Assembly: GCF_004342905.1 (NCBI RefSeq)
Contig: NZ_SMAN01000001.1
Location: forward strand, 27,437-91,436
Length of the DNA stretch: 64,000 bases
Direction of reading: 5' to 3'
Origin: Melghiribacillus thermohalophilus
Lineage (GTDB): Bacteria; Bacillota; Bacilli; Bacillales; Alkalibacillaceae
Part shown: piece by piece, positions 26,799-35,775 of the stretch
Layout: each line of letters begins with the position of its first letter
How positions within the stretch are numbered: position 1 is the first letter of the stretch
The notes under the pieces: generated by a model
The model's database searches: none
What the model was told of the DNA's origin: nothing
Seen by the model: the letters and a program-made list of their open reading frames with translations, nothing else
Made by a program: the position numbers and the translations under genes

Positions 26799-28091
26799 TC
26801 ACTCCTGCTTTTTGGGCAAAATATAGCATGCGTTTATACGATCCTCACTGATCCAGGATTCCACATAGCTTCTGAACGTGTCCAGGTTCAGGTTTTGCAG
26901 TTCAGGCAGTACGTCAAAATAATTCAAATCATTATGGTGGTAATAAATATATTGATTGGCCGTTGATTCAAGTGAATTCAAGGATCTCAGCACACTGCCA
27001 ATTTGTTTTTTCTTCATCCGGCTGAATTCTTCGTCAGAAATCCCCCTGTCAGTCAGTTTCAATAGCATTTTCGTTACTGTTTGATGCAGTTTTTCCGGAT
27101 CCGATGTGCTTCCCCCGATCACCGAAAAACCGAAACCATCTTCCATATGCATTTCATAGTCAAAGTCATCCTCAATTAATCCCTCTTCATATAAGTTTTC
27201 ATAAAACTCTCCGCTTTTTGAGAAAAAATAGTCAAAAATCATTGCGTTTACAAAGCGGGCCGTCATTAAATGATTCTTTGTAAGGCGCGAAGGAGCTTCT
27301 TTTAAACCTACCATGCACTTCGGCCGGGATACAGGCATATGAATCTGATTGACGTCCCTCAATGCTTCATCTGGCTCAACCGGAAAATAACGCCTGATTC
27401 CTTCAAAAGGTGAGAAGGTTTTTTGGCGCTGGTTGTGTTCAATGATCTTGAACATTTCCTCCGGGTTAAAGGGACCTGTGACAAACAAAATCATATTTGC
27501 CGGATGATAGAAGGTATGATAACAGGTATATAAATCGTCCTTCGTGATATTTTGGATCGAATCTACCGTTCCGGCAATATCAATCCGTACCGGATGTTTC
27601 GAAAATAATGACTGGATTGTTCCGAAAAACAGGCGCCAGCCTGGTTCGTCATCATACATGTTGATCTCCTGTGCAATAATCCCTTTTTCCTTTTCCACCG
27701 TCTCCTCTGAAAAATAGGGTTCCTGCACGAAATCAAGTAACGTCTCCACGTTCTCTTTGACGTTCTGTGTGCTTGAAAACAAATAAGCTGTCCTTGAAAA
27801 GGATGTAAAGGCATTGGCAGAAGCCCCCTGTCTGGTAAAATCCATAAATACATCCCTGTCTTTTTTTTCAAATAATTTATGTTCTAAAAAATGGGCAATC
27901 CCGTCCGGCACCGTAACAAAATCCTTTTGTCCAATCGGCGTAAAGGTTTGATCGATGGAACCATATCTGGTTGCAAAAATCGCATAGGTTTTTTCCATTT
28001 CCGGCCTGGGATGAAGCACCACTTTCAGCCCATTGTCTAATACTTGATCATACAACGTCTCCTGAAGTTGCTCGAGGACATATTCATTCAT
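26799..28091 (-). CDS. ymfH: M16 family peptidase YmfH
   Basis: A 430-residue insulinase/processing-peptidase-family protein with an intact inverted zinc motif HFLEH (67-71) and the downstream glutamate region EINMYDDEPGWR. M16B members work as pairs in which only one partner carries the motif; YmfF (28084-29373) is the natural partner. ATG at 28091 has GAGGAGG six bases upstream and overlaps the ymfF stop by eight bases, so translation is coupled. The substrate is unknown. Confidence 0.92.
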   Translation of the reverse strand: MNEYVLEQLQETLYDQVLDNGLKVVLHPRPEMEKTYAIFATRYGSIDQTFTPIGQKDFVTVPDGIAHFLEHKLFEKKDRDVFMDFTRQGASANAFTSFSRTAYLFSSTQNVKENVETLLDFVQEPYFSEETVEKEKGIIAQEINMYDDEPGWRLFFGTIQSLFSKHPVRIDIAGTVDSIQNITKDDLYTCYHTFYHPANMILFVTGPFNPEEMFKIIEHNQRQKTFSPFEGIRRYFPVEPDEALRDVNQIHMPVSRPKCMVGLKEAPSRLTKNHLMTARFVNAMIFDYFFSKSGEFYENLYEEGLIEDDFDYEMHMEDGFGFSVIGGSTSDPEKLHQTVTKMLLKLTDRGISDEEFSRMKKKQIGSVLRSLNSLESTANQYIYYHHNDLNYFDVLPELQNLNLDTFRSYVESWISEDRINACYILPKKQE

Positions 28092-29373
28092 TTTGATCCT
28101 CCTCACTGTGATTAGTCAGAAAATAGATCGTGTCCAGCTGAATCTTATCTGCAATGTCCACGACATCTTTTCGCGTTACCGTTTGTATTTGGCTGAGAAG
28201 ATCATCCGGCTGTTGTTGGATGTGAGCTAAGACTTGATGGTATAACAGTTCCACAATCCCATATGGATGGTCCATAGCTTCTTTGAATTGATGAAGAACC
28301 AGTTTCTTGGTTTCTTCCACATCGATATCCCTAAATTGACCGTCTTTCATTTCCTCAAGCTGCTTGAGGATAATAACTTTCGCTTTTTCATATTGTTCTG
28401 GGGCAATACCGCTGAAAACTAAAAGCAACCCCTTATGACTTTCAAAGCGGGATGAAGCGTAGTAGGCAAGCTGATGCTTTTCTCGGACATTGACAAACAG
28501 TTTTGAATGGGGGAACCCACCAAAAAGGCCGTTAAAAATCTGCAGAGCGAAATAATCGGGATCTTTGTATGTCGTAAACGTGCGAAAGCCCATATGCAGC
28601 TTTCCCTGCTGTACATCCTGGTGCTCGATCACTTCCTTGACCGATTCGTTTCTGATCATCCGGGCGCTGGCAGGCTGATGATCGCTAGTTCTTCTAAATT
28701 GAAAATATTTTTGGACCAGTTTTTCGATTTGTTCAGGATCCACATCTCCAAGGACATATATATCCATCCGATCCCGTTCAATCATTTCCCTGTATTGTTC
28801 ATATACACTGGATCCATTGATTGATTCAAGATCTTCCAGATAGCCATGAACGTGTACGTGATACGGTTCTTCCCTGCACATTTCATCAATCAATCGCATG
28901 TTGGCGTAGCTCATTTTCTGATCTACGACGGATTTGATTTTTTGTTCCAGAGTTCGTTTTTCTTTCTGAACCAGCTTAGAGTCAAATGACCCTTCGCTTG
29001 CTTTGGGTTGCAGCAGGATTTCATGGAATAAGGCAAAAACTTGATCGAGCATCCGTTCATCCTGATGTAAAAATCGTTCATTGATCACTTCCATGCGAAA
29101 GGTTGTAATATGATTTTCTCCTTTTTTGGCATTGTCAATGGACAACTGAGCATCGTACAATTCATCAAGCCGAATTCTTAGGGACCGCTCAGTGGGATTG
29201 TTTCGTGTCCCTTTTTGGAGCAAAAAAGGAAGCAAGGCTTTTTTTGTGGCGGTTTCCCTTGATAAAGATGACAGAAACTTGATGGTTATGATCGTCGTTT
29301 TAAATTTTTTTGTGGGGATGATATGCAGGTCATATTCCGGATAACTGATTTTCTCTTCAATGATTCCGCTCAT
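28084..29373 (-). CDS. ymfF: M16 family peptidase-like protein YmfF, no zinc motif
   Basis: A 429-residue M16-family protein. The HXXEH zinc motif is absent; the equivalent region reads KKALLPFLLQKGT. It is therefore probably the non-catalytic partner of YmfH, as in heterodimeric M16B peptidases. The frame is open to 29523, but ATG at 29373 has AAAGGAGG seven bases upstream. The upstream interval (29374-29680) contains no other gene I can support. Confidence 0.92.
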   Translation of the reverse strand: MSGIIEEKISYPEYDLHIIPTKKFKTTIITIKFLSSLSRETATKKALLPFLLQKGTRNNPTERSLRIRLDELYDAQLSIDNAKKGENHITTFRMEVINERFLHQDERMLDQVFALFHEILLQPKASEGSFDSKLVQKEKRTLEQKIKSVVDQKMSYANMRLIDEMCREEPYHVHVHGYLEDLESINGSSVYEQYREMIERDRMDIYVLGDVDPEQIEKLVQKYFQFRRTSDHQPASARMIRNESVKEVIEHQDVQQGKLHMGFRTFTTYKDPDYFALQIFNGLFGGFPHSKLFVNVREKHQLAYYASSRFESHKGLLLVFSGIAPEQYEKAKVIILKQLEEMKDGQFRDIDVEETKKLVLHQFKEAMDHPYGIVELLYHQVLAHIQQQPDDLLSQIQTVTRKDVVDIADKIQLDTIYFLTNHSEEDQNE

Positions 29374-29680
29374 ACATGATCCTCCTTTAACCGTAACTAA
29401 ACTTAGCATATCATGAACTGTATCATTTATCCTAAAATATTTATGCTTTTTATCTATCAATGATGCTTTTATAGAACCATCATTCGGTAAACGCGAATGA
29501 TCCATGTATCCGTTTAAAACCACATGGACTGTCTGCCAGACCTTTTAACATCATGCTTCATTATTCATGGATATTCAATGGGTGTAGGTATTTTCCCTCT
29601 AAAGCAGTTGTTCATAGCTCTATCGTCTTTCCTTTCATTGAACGTTTCAGTCAAGCATGCATGTCTCCTATACTGTCATA

Positions 29681-29713
29681 AAAAAAGACCAGAACGTAAT
29701 GATCTGGTCTTTT
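29681..29713 (-). terminator. terminator of the nup operon
   Basis: AAAAGACCAGA and TCTGGTCTTTT arms around nine bases, with TTTTTTTATG after it on the minus strand, 24 bases beyond the nupQ stop. Confidence 0.85.
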
Positions 29714-29736
29714 GATTTCATGGTCATTTTTAATTG

Positions 29737-30699
29737 TTATCTGGATCCTTTAATGTAAGGGGATCCCAGTGCTTTCGGTGCATCCGCACGTCCGATAAAG
29801 CCGGCCAGTGCCAGAATGGTCAGCACATAAGGCGCAATTAACAGATACACCTGAGGAACATCCTGCAAGAACGGAATGGTGGCACTGATTACACTCAGAC
29901 TCTGGGCAAAACCGAAAAACAGTGCTGCCCCCATGGCTCCAAGCGGGTGCCATTTACCAAAAATCATTGCAGCAAGTGCCATAAATCCCTGGCCGCTGAT
30001 CGTAGAATGGGAGAAATCCATTGCAATGGTCAGTGCATATATCGAACCGCCAAGCCCTCCCATAAAACCGGATAACATAACGGCGATATATCTCATCTTC
30101 ACAACATTGATTCCAAGTGTATCAGCAGCCATCGGATGTTCCCCAACTGAACGGAGCCGCAGTCCAAATGGTGTTTTAAAAATGATCAGATAAATGACAA
30201 TGGCAAGAACAATGGCTAACCAGGTAGTATAGTAGGTGTTTGAAAAGAAAATTGGACCAATAACAGGAATGCTACTTAAAACCGGGATATCTGCCGTATA
30301 GAAAGGAGCATCTACCATATCGGTCTGACCTTTTCCATACCATTGTTTAACTAAAAATAATCCAATCCCTAGAGCCAGGAAGTTTATGGCTACCCCACTG
30401 ACCACCTGATCGGCCCGGAATGTAATGCTGGCAACTGCATGCAAGAGGGCGAACAGCGCAGAAACAAAAGCTGCAACAAGAATAGAAACCCACGGTGTCC
30501 AGATATCCCCAAATACATCGACAAAAGCTAAATTAAAAACAACACCGACAAACGCCCCCATAATCATTAAACCTTCCAGTCCAATGTTAATGACACCTGA
30601 ACGTTCACTCAGTACACCGCCTAAAGCTGTAAATATAAGCGGTGCTGCAAAAAACAATGCAGGAGGTATCATGGTTTGCAACATTTCTAGTAAGTTCAT
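29737..30699 (-). CDS. nupQ: ABC transporter permease, nucleoside type (NupQ)
   Basis: A 320-residue permease with 8-9 hydrophobic helices and the BMP-type permease motif GVINIGLEGLMIMGAF near the N-terminus. Together with NupP it forms the membrane channel of a nucleoside (guanosine-type) importer. B. subtilis NupNOPQ (YufNOPQ) imports guanosine. ATG at 30699 overlaps the nupP stop by four bases (ATGA). It is the last gene of the operon. Confidence 0.9.
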   Translation of the reverse strand: MNLLEMLQTMIPPALFFAAPLIFTALGGVLSERSGVINIGLEGLMIMGAFVGVVFNLAFVDVFGDIWTPWVSILVAAFVSALFALLHAVASITFRADQVVSGVAINFLALGIGLFLVKQWYGKGQTDMVDAPFYTADIPVLSSIPVIGPIFFSNTYYTTWLAIVLAIVIYLIIFKTPFGLRLRSVGEHPMAADTLGINVVKMRYIAVMLSGFMGGLGGSIYALTIAMDFSHSTISGQGFMALAAMIFGKWHPLGAMGAALFFGFAQSLSVISATIPFLQDVPQVYLLIAPYVLTILALAGFIGRADAPKALGSPYIKGSR

Positions 30700-31742
30700 T
30701 TGTTTTCCCTCCTTTTCATACGAGAAAGGAACCAGCGGATGATATAGCCGGATGCTACGAAGAAAATGATGAGTGCTACGATAATATCGACTAATTCCGT
30801 CGGTACTCCTGCCACAGGCATATTTAACGCCCCGACCTTTAAAGAACCAAATAGACCTGCTGCCAGCACTACACCAAGAGCAGTGTTTCCTCCCAGTAAT
30901 GCAACAGCAATACCGTCAAAACCAATGTTTGTAAAACCGGACTGTACTGACATGTATCCAAAGGTACCCAGGCCTTCCATGGCACCTGCCAGCCCGCCAA
31001 ATGCACCTGAAATAACCATTGCTAAAATAATATTTTTCTCAACATTCATCCCTGCATATTTTGAGGCATGCTGGTTAAAACCTACTGCGCGAAGCTCAAA
31101 TCCTTTTGTGGTCTTTTCCAGATAAAACCACATGAAAACCGCAGCGATCAGGGCAAGAATAATCCCCATGTGCATGGTAGAATACTGGGTAAACTCCATC
31201 AGCCACTGGGATTTCAGGGAAGCAGAAGATGAAATTGATTCTGTACGGTCCCCTTTGTCCGTGATCACATTTCGAACAAGATGATTCGCAATATATAAAG
31301 CCGTATAATTTAACATAATGGTTACGATAACTTCGTGTACCCGAAGTTTAGCCTTTAGCAGGCCGGGAATAAATCCCCAGATCGCTCCTGCAATGGCTGC
31401 TGCCGCAATCGCCAGCGGCAAATGAACGATCATAGGCAAATCAAAGGCTACACCAACCCAGACGGCAGCCAGCCATCCGACGATAACCTGCCCCTCAACT
31501 CCAATGTTAAAAAGGCCAGTTCGGAACGCAAAAGCTACTGCCAGGCCAGAAAAAATATAAGGAGTAATCTGACGTACAGTTTCACCAATAAAATATATAT
31601 CTCCAAAGGCTCCATTCCACAGGGCTTTAAAACCTTCGACTGCATTGTATCCAAACCCAACCATAATAATGGCACCGGCAATCAGTCCAAGCAATAGGGA
31701 GATGATCGGAACCAATAGATTGATGAATTTATTGGATGACAT
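30696..31742 (-). CDS. nupP: ABC transporter permease, nucleoside type (NupP)
   Basis: A 348-residue permease with an N-terminal membrane anchor and the family motif GLFNIGVEGQVIVGWLAA. It pairs with NupQ. ATG at 31742 shares one base with the nupO stop (TAATG), indicating translational coupling. Substrate is inferred from the family and the neighbouring BMP lipoprotein. Confidence 0.9.
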   Translation of the reverse strand: MSSNKFINLLVPIISLLLGLIAGAIIMVGFGYNAVEGFKALWNGAFGDIYFIGETVRQITPYIFSGLAVAFAFRTGLFNIGVEGQVIVGWLAAVWVGVAFDLPMIVHLPLAIAAAAIAGAIWGFIPGLLKAKLRVHEVIVTIMLNYTALYIANHLVRNVITDKGDRTESISSSASLKSQWLMEFTQYSTMHMGIILALIAAVFMWFYLEKTTKGFELRAVGFNQHASKYAGMNVEKNIILAMVISGAFGGLAGAMEGLGTFGYMSVQSGFTNIGFDGIAVALLGGNTALGVVLAAGLFGSLKVGALNMPVAGVPTELVDIIVALIIFFVASGYIIRWFLSRMKRRENK

Positions 31743-33271
31743 TAACTTTCACCTACTTTCTGTTTCTTGCTGCCTGCCATCAGTAGACCCAATTCTTCTT
31801 CGGTGGTGTCCTCTGGTTTGACGATGGCTACGATTTGGCCTTCGTACATAACAGCGATACGGTCACTGACATTCATAATTTCATCCAGTTCAAAGGATAA
31901 AAGCAATACAGCCCTTCCTTTATCCCTTTCTTCAATTAGCTTAGTGTGAATAAATTCAATGGCGCCAACATCCAATCCCCTTGTAGGTTGAGCAGCAATC
32001 AACAAATCCGGGGACCTGTCCACTTCCCGGCCAATAATGGCCTTTTGCTGGTTCCCCCCTGATAAGGAGCGAGCTCTGGTAAACTCACTCGGCGTGCGAA
32101 CGTCATATTCCTTGATCAGAGATTTGGCCTTATCATAGATGTTTTTAAAATTCAAAACTCCTCTTTTCGAAAACGGCTGTTTATAGTATGTCTGCAAAAC
32201 CATGTTTTCTCCAATAGGATAATCCAGTACCAGACCAAATTTTTGTCTATCCTGAGGAATATGGCCTACACCGGCCTCTGTCACTTTTCTTGGCGGCAAA
32301 TCGGTAATATCTTTTCCATTCAATAAAATTGTCCCAGACTCAACCGGTCTTAACCCGGCTATCGCTTCGATCAATTCTGTCTGCCCATTTCCGTCAACTC
32401 CTGCAATGCCGACGATCTCCCCTGCTTTCACGTCAAGGTTGAGCCCCCGTACCATATCAACTTTCCTCGCATCTTTAACAACTAAGTCCTTAATAGACAA
32501 AATCGTATCCTGAGGTTTCGCCGGCTCCTTCTCAGTTTTAAAGCTAACTTCTCTTCCGACCATTAAAGAAGCAAGTTCATTTGGGTTTGTCTCCGCAATA
32601 TTTAACGTCTTTATACCTCTCCCTCTTCGTATCACTGTACAACGGTCAGCTACTTCCATAATTTCTTTTAATTTATGGGTAATCAGAATAATAGATTTGC
32701 CTTCCCGAACAAGGTTGTGCATGATTTCAATCAATTCCTGTATTTCCTGTGGGGTAAGGACCGCTGTGGGCTCATCAAATATTAAAATATCTGCTCCGCG
32801 ATACAACGTTTTTAAAATTTCCACCCGCTGCTGCATTCCGACGGAAATATCAGATATTTTTGCGGCAGGATCCACTTTCAGCCCATATTGTTCAGAAATT
32901 TTTCTGACATCTTCTTCGGCCTTTTTCATGTCAATGGATAACCTGTATTTTTTAGGTTCACTGCCAAGAATAATGTTTTCCGTCACTGTTAGGGTGTCCA
33001 CAAGCATAAAATGCTGGTGAACCATACCGATGCCTAAGTCATTAGCCACATTCGGATCAGTAATTTTTACTTTTTTACCCCGAACCCGAATCTCTCCTTT
33101 TTCCGGCTGATACAAACCAAACAGGACGTTCATCAGCGTAGATTTTCCCGCGCCATTTTCACCGAGAAGGGCGTGAATCTCTCCTTCTTTGACCTGTAAT
33201 GTAATATTATCGTTTGCCACAATCCCGGGAAATTCTTTTCGTATATTCAGCATTTCGATGACATATTCCAA
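31742..33271 (-). CDS. nupO: ABC transporter ATP-binding protein, double-domain (NupO)
   Basis: 509 residues with two ABC ATPase domains in tandem, like ribose/BMP-type importers. The first Walker A is GENGAGKST (37-45) with Walker B LIFDEPTAVLT. The second has the degenerate GVDGNGQTEL and signature LSGGNQQK, the usual asymmetry. The start is TTG at 33271, with AAGGAG nine bases upstream, giving the conserved MEYVIEMLNI; no better ATG exists. A large hairpin lies immediately upstream. Confidence 0.92.
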   Translation of the reverse strand: MEYVIEMLNIRKEFPGIVANDNITLQVKEGEIHALLGENGAGKSTLMNVLFGLYQPEKGEIRVRGKKVKITDPNVANDLGIGMVHQHFMLVDTLTVTENIILGSEPKKYRLSIDMKKAEEDVRKISEQYGLKVDPAAKISDISVGMQQRVEILKTLYRGADILIFDEPTAVLTPQEIQELIEIMHNLVREGKSIILITHKLKEIMEVADRCTVIRRGRGIKTLNIAETNPNELASLMVGREVSFKTEKEPAKPQDTILSIKDLVVKDARKVDMVRGLNLDVKAGEIVGIAGVDGNGQTELIEAIAGLRPVESGTILLNGKDITDLPPRKVTEAGVGHIPQDRQKFGLVLDYPIGENMVLQTYYKQPFSKRGVLNFKNIYDKAKSLIKEYDVRTPSEFTRARSLSGGNQQKAIIGREVDRSPDLLIAAQPTRGLDVGAIEFIHTKLIEERDKGRAVLLLSFELDEIMNVSDRIAVMYEGQIVAIVKPEDTTEEELGLLMAGSKKQKVGES

Positions 33272-33295
33272 TGATTTTCACTCCTTATAAGCTTG

Positions 33296-33354
33296 AAAAA
33301 ATCATCAAATGAAAAGGGCCGGAAGGGATCATGCTTTTCATTTGGTGATTTTTT
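33296..33354 (-). promoter_or_regulatory. long hairpin in the nupN-nupO interval (possible attenuator)
   Basis: A 21-bp stem with one G-T position (AAAAAATCATCAAATGAAAAG against CTTTTCATTTGGTGATTTTTT) and a 17-base loop, ending in T6 on either strand. It lies about 25 bases upstream of the nupO start. It could act as a second terminator that lowers ABC component expression relative to the lipoprotein, or as a 3' stabiliser. Confidence 0.6.
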
Positions 33355-33380
33355 CCGAATATTGTCAATAAACTAAAACG

Positions 33381-33585
33381 CCCGATTACCCGGTCGCTCA
33401 GGCGGGCCTGCCGGGAGACTGTTTGAGCTGAAGAGAATGGGACAGCCGCCGGAGCCGGACAACAACGAAAGGTTGAGTCGCCCAGCTAGCCCCGAATACT
33501 GCTGGAAGGCCTGTGATGGAGGCAGCTCTGCGCCTCAGCAGGACCAAAGCAGCTTAAGGACCGGTCGCCAGCCCCGGGCTGTAGT
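33381..33585. repeat. extragenic repeat element, about 1.7 copies
   Basis: A copy at 33467-33585 aligns along its length with 38210-38322: GAAAGG, TAGCCCCGAA, TGCTGGA, CAGCAGGACC and AAGCAGCT occur in the same order. Just before it, 33381-33465 ends CGCCGGAGCCGGACAACAAC, which matches the end of the same element, so a second, degraded copy lies in tandem. It is G+C-rich compared with its surroundings and non-coding, and sits between the nupN terminator and the nupO leader hairpin. Confidence 0.75.
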
Positions 33586-33610
33586 CCCTAATATGACACT
33601 TTCTTCACCC

Positions 33611-33645
33611 AATAAAAAGGCTAGAACAAGTCTAGCCTTTTTATT
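33611..33645 (-). terminator. terminator of nupN
   Basis: A perfect 15-bp stem (AATAAAAAGGCTAGA and complement) with a five-base loop, ending in TTTTTATT on both strands, five bases beyond the nupN stop. It separates the lipoprotein gene from nupOPQ. Confidence 0.85.
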
Positions 33646-33649
33646 GTTC

Positions 33650-34762
33650 TTACAGTGAATTCAAATATTCTTCCAGTTCATCATGATTTTTTGGAACCTC
33701 AATATCGCCGTTGACAATTTGTTCTTCCCACTTACTGATTTCATGAAGAATGTCTTCTGTAAGGGCTTCTTCATTTGTTGTTGCAACACTAATACCGTTA
33801 TCTTCAAGACCATATTCCAGAATTTCTCCGCCCGGGAAGTCACCTTCCAGTGCTCTTGTGGACAGGTCTTTTACAGCAACATCTACACGCTTAACCATTG
33901 ATGTCAGGGTAACGTTGTATTCCTGGCCATCTACCGTAACTGCACCTTCTTCATACTGGTCACGGTCAACACCAATCACCCAGATATCCTCATCAGGATT
34001 GTTCTTTTTGCGATCTTTAGCTTCTGTAAAGGCTCCGTTTCCTGTAGCACCAGAGGCATGATAAATTACATCTACACCCTGGTTGTACATGCTTGATGCA
34101 ATCACTTTACCTTTGTCGGCCATATTAAATCCGCCGGCATATTGAACCACTACTTCAGCATCAGGATTTACCGATTTCACACCGGCACGGAAACCTACTT
34201 CAAATTTGTTGATCAAATCACTGTCGGTTCCGCCAATGAAACCAACTTTATTTGTTTTTGTCTTCATGGCAGCAGCAACACCTACAAGGAATGAACCCTG
34301 ATGTTCTTTAAAGGTAATGCTCGCCACATTCGGCTGTTCTGCAACTGAGTCAACAATGGCAAAATTTGTATCCGGGTTTTGCTGAGCCACTTCATCAACA
34401 GCAGGCTGCAGCAAGTATCCAATTCCGTAAATTAAATCGTACCCCTGACGAACGAGGCGATTTAAATTGGTTTTATAGTCCTGATCCGTTTCAGACTGTG
34501 CGTAAGTATAGTCTTTCATTTCTTCAAGGCCATTTTCTTTACCAAAGTCTGATAGTCCTTCCCATGCCGACTGGTTGAATGACTTGTCATCCACTCCACC
34601 CACATCGGTTACCATTGCGACGGTAAAATCAACTGCTTCGTTTTGATCAGTATCGTCAGTTCCTTCTGTATCCTGGCCTTCATCGTCGCCAGTGCCACAG
34701 GCTGCCAGAACCATTGCCGCTGAAAACAGCATGGCGAGCAGCATCAGTAAACGTTTTTTCAT
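33650..34762 (-). CDS. nupN: BMP-family nucleoside-binding lipoprotein (NupN)
   Basis: About 370 residues. A lipoprotein signal (MKKRLLMLLAMLFSAAMVLAAC) has its lipobox cysteine at 22, followed by an acidic linker and a PnrA/BMP substrate-binding domain (VDDKSFNQSAWEG, IYHASGATGNGAFTEA). It captures nucleosides outside the membrane for NupOPQ. ATG at 34768 is in frame, but ATG at 34762 lies eight bases after AGGGGGT. It has its own strong terminator, consistent with higher expression than the rest of the transporter. No purine riboswitch was seen upstream. Confidence 0.92.
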   Translation of the reverse strand: MKKRLLMLLAMLFSAAMVLAACGTGDDEGQDTEGTDDTDQNEAVDFTVAMVTDVGGVDDKSFNQSAWEGLSDFGKENGLEEMKDYTYAQSETDQDYKTNLNRLVRQGYDLIYGIGYLLQPAVDEVAQQNPDTNFAIVDSVAEQPNVASITFKEHQGSFLVGVAAAMKTKTNKVGFIGGTDSDLINKFEVGFRAGVKSVNPDAEVVVQYAGGFNMADKGKVIASSMYNQGVDVIYHASGATGNGAFTEAKDRKKNNPDEDIWVIGVDRDQYEEGAVTVDGQEYNVTLTSMVKRVDVAVKDLSTRALEGDFPGGEILEYGLEDNGISVATTNEEALTEDILHEISKWEEQIVNGDIEVPKNHDELEEYLNSL

Positions 34763-34812
34763 GACCATTACCCCCTAAATATTTTTTTCATCGAACATGA
34801 AAATCAAGCTGC

Positions 34813-34847
34813 GTCAAAACAGTTTGGACAAGAATCTGTTTCTTGAC
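34813..34847 (-). other. hairpin between gntR and nupN
   Basis: GTCAAGAAACAG and CTGTTTTGAC pair with a two-base bulge around 13 bases. No T tract follows, so it is not an obvious terminator; it may influence mRNA stability or be a regulator site. Confidence 0.4.
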
Positions 34848-34875
34848 TGACCACCCCCTTAAAAGTTGTAAACCC

Positions 34876-35598
34876 TTACACTCGTCTCCTTAAAACATGG
34901 AAGCTGAACTGATCTGCACGAAAATAATTACTGGAGTATAGAACGGGCCGATCTTCATCATCATAATGCATCTGCTTCAACAACAATAATGCCTGATCGG
35001 GTTCACAATTTAAGATTGATGAAACTTTTTCATGAAAACCAATGGGCTCAATATGGGTTACAGCGTACTGAATATGAATATGCGTATATTCTTCGATTAA
35101 TCGGAATAAGGAGTCTGTCTCCCTGACTTTATCCAGAGGGATGTATTCTTCTGGCATCTTGTCTATACAGTAGACGACAGGTTGCCCATCTGCAGTGCGG
35201 ACCCTTTCGATTTTCGCCACATGTGAGAGATCGTCCCGGTGAAACTTTTCTTTATCTTCTTTGGTGGCGAAAACTTTTTCAGCTGACAAATATTGTGTCC
35301 CCGGTTCCATACCGGCTGCTACAATCATATTTGTTACACTTTTCAGCTGTTCTATTCCACTGGAAAACACAGGTTTTGGATTGACAAACGTTCCGACCCC
35401 GTGTCTTCTCGTCACGACATTTTCCTCTTCTAACAGTCTTAGGGCTTCCCGAAGTGTTGCCCGGGACACTCCCAGCATCTTTGACAGTTCAAATTCAGAA
35501 GGGAGCTTTTCCCTTTCTTTATAAATCCCTTTTTCAATATCTTCTTTAATACGGTCAATGACCTGCAAATATAAATGGCGAGTGTCGGAACGAATCAT
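34876..35598 (-). CDS. ymfC: GntR/HutC-family regulator (YmfC)
   Basis: A 240-residue transcription factor. The winged helix (about 10-75) has [42 protein letters not shown], and a UTRA effector domain follows (about 95-238). It corresponds to ymfC beside spoIIIE in B. subtilis. Its position directly upstream of nupN suggests it controls the transporter, with a nucleoside or related effector; that is inference. ATG at 35598 has AGGTGA nine bases upstream. A palindromic site in its own promoter region suggests autoregulation. Confidence 0.92.
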   Translation of the reverse strand: MIRSDTRHLYLQVIDRIKEDIEKGIYKEREKLPSEFELSKMLGVSRATLREALRLLEEENVVTRRHGVGTFVNPKPVFSSGIEQLKSVTNMIVAAGMEPGTQYLSAEKVFATKEDKEKFHRDDLSHVAKIERVRTADGQPVVYCIDKMPEEYIPLDKVRETDSLFRLIEEYTHIHIQYAVTHIEPIGFHEKVSSILNCEPDQALLLLKQMHYDDEDRPVLYSSNYFRADQFSFHVLRRRV

Positions 35599-35641
35599 TT
35601 GTAAACGTCACCTCGAAAACCAAACATAATCTTAATCATTA

Positions 35642-35660
35642 GTCATCTGACATCTGACAA
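35642..35660 (-). promoter_or_regulatory. candidate YmfC operator
   Basis: GTCATCTGACATCTGAC contains the palindrome GTCA-TC-TGAC followed directly by a second ATCTGAC. On the minus strand it falls in the 17-base gap between TTGATT and TAATGA, a possible weak -35/-10 pair. Binding by YmfC is inference. Confidence 0.4.
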
Positions 35661-35739
35661 TCAAAACATTCGACAATAATATAACACTTTTTAAAGGATA
35701 AATAAATAGTAATCCGTATTTAGACATAAAAATATTAAA

Positions 35740-35768
35740 AACAGCTGTCTTTTTTAGAGACAGCTGTT
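35740..35768 (-). terminator. terminator of spoIIIE
   Basis: An 11-bp perfect stem (AACAGCTGTCT and complement) around seven bases, followed by TTTAATATT on the minus strand, eight bases beyond the spoIIIE stop. Confidence 0.85.
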
Positions 35769-35775
35769 CAGTTGA

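Noticed and set aside
33467-33658. Plus-strand coding gene in the repeat region at 33.4-33.6 kb
   Set aside because: The frame lies across the extragenic repeat and the nupN terminator, and related copies elsewhere are not open.
34769-34875. Purine riboswitch ahead of nupN
   Set aside because: The interval contains a hairpin but not the conserved purine aptamer core.
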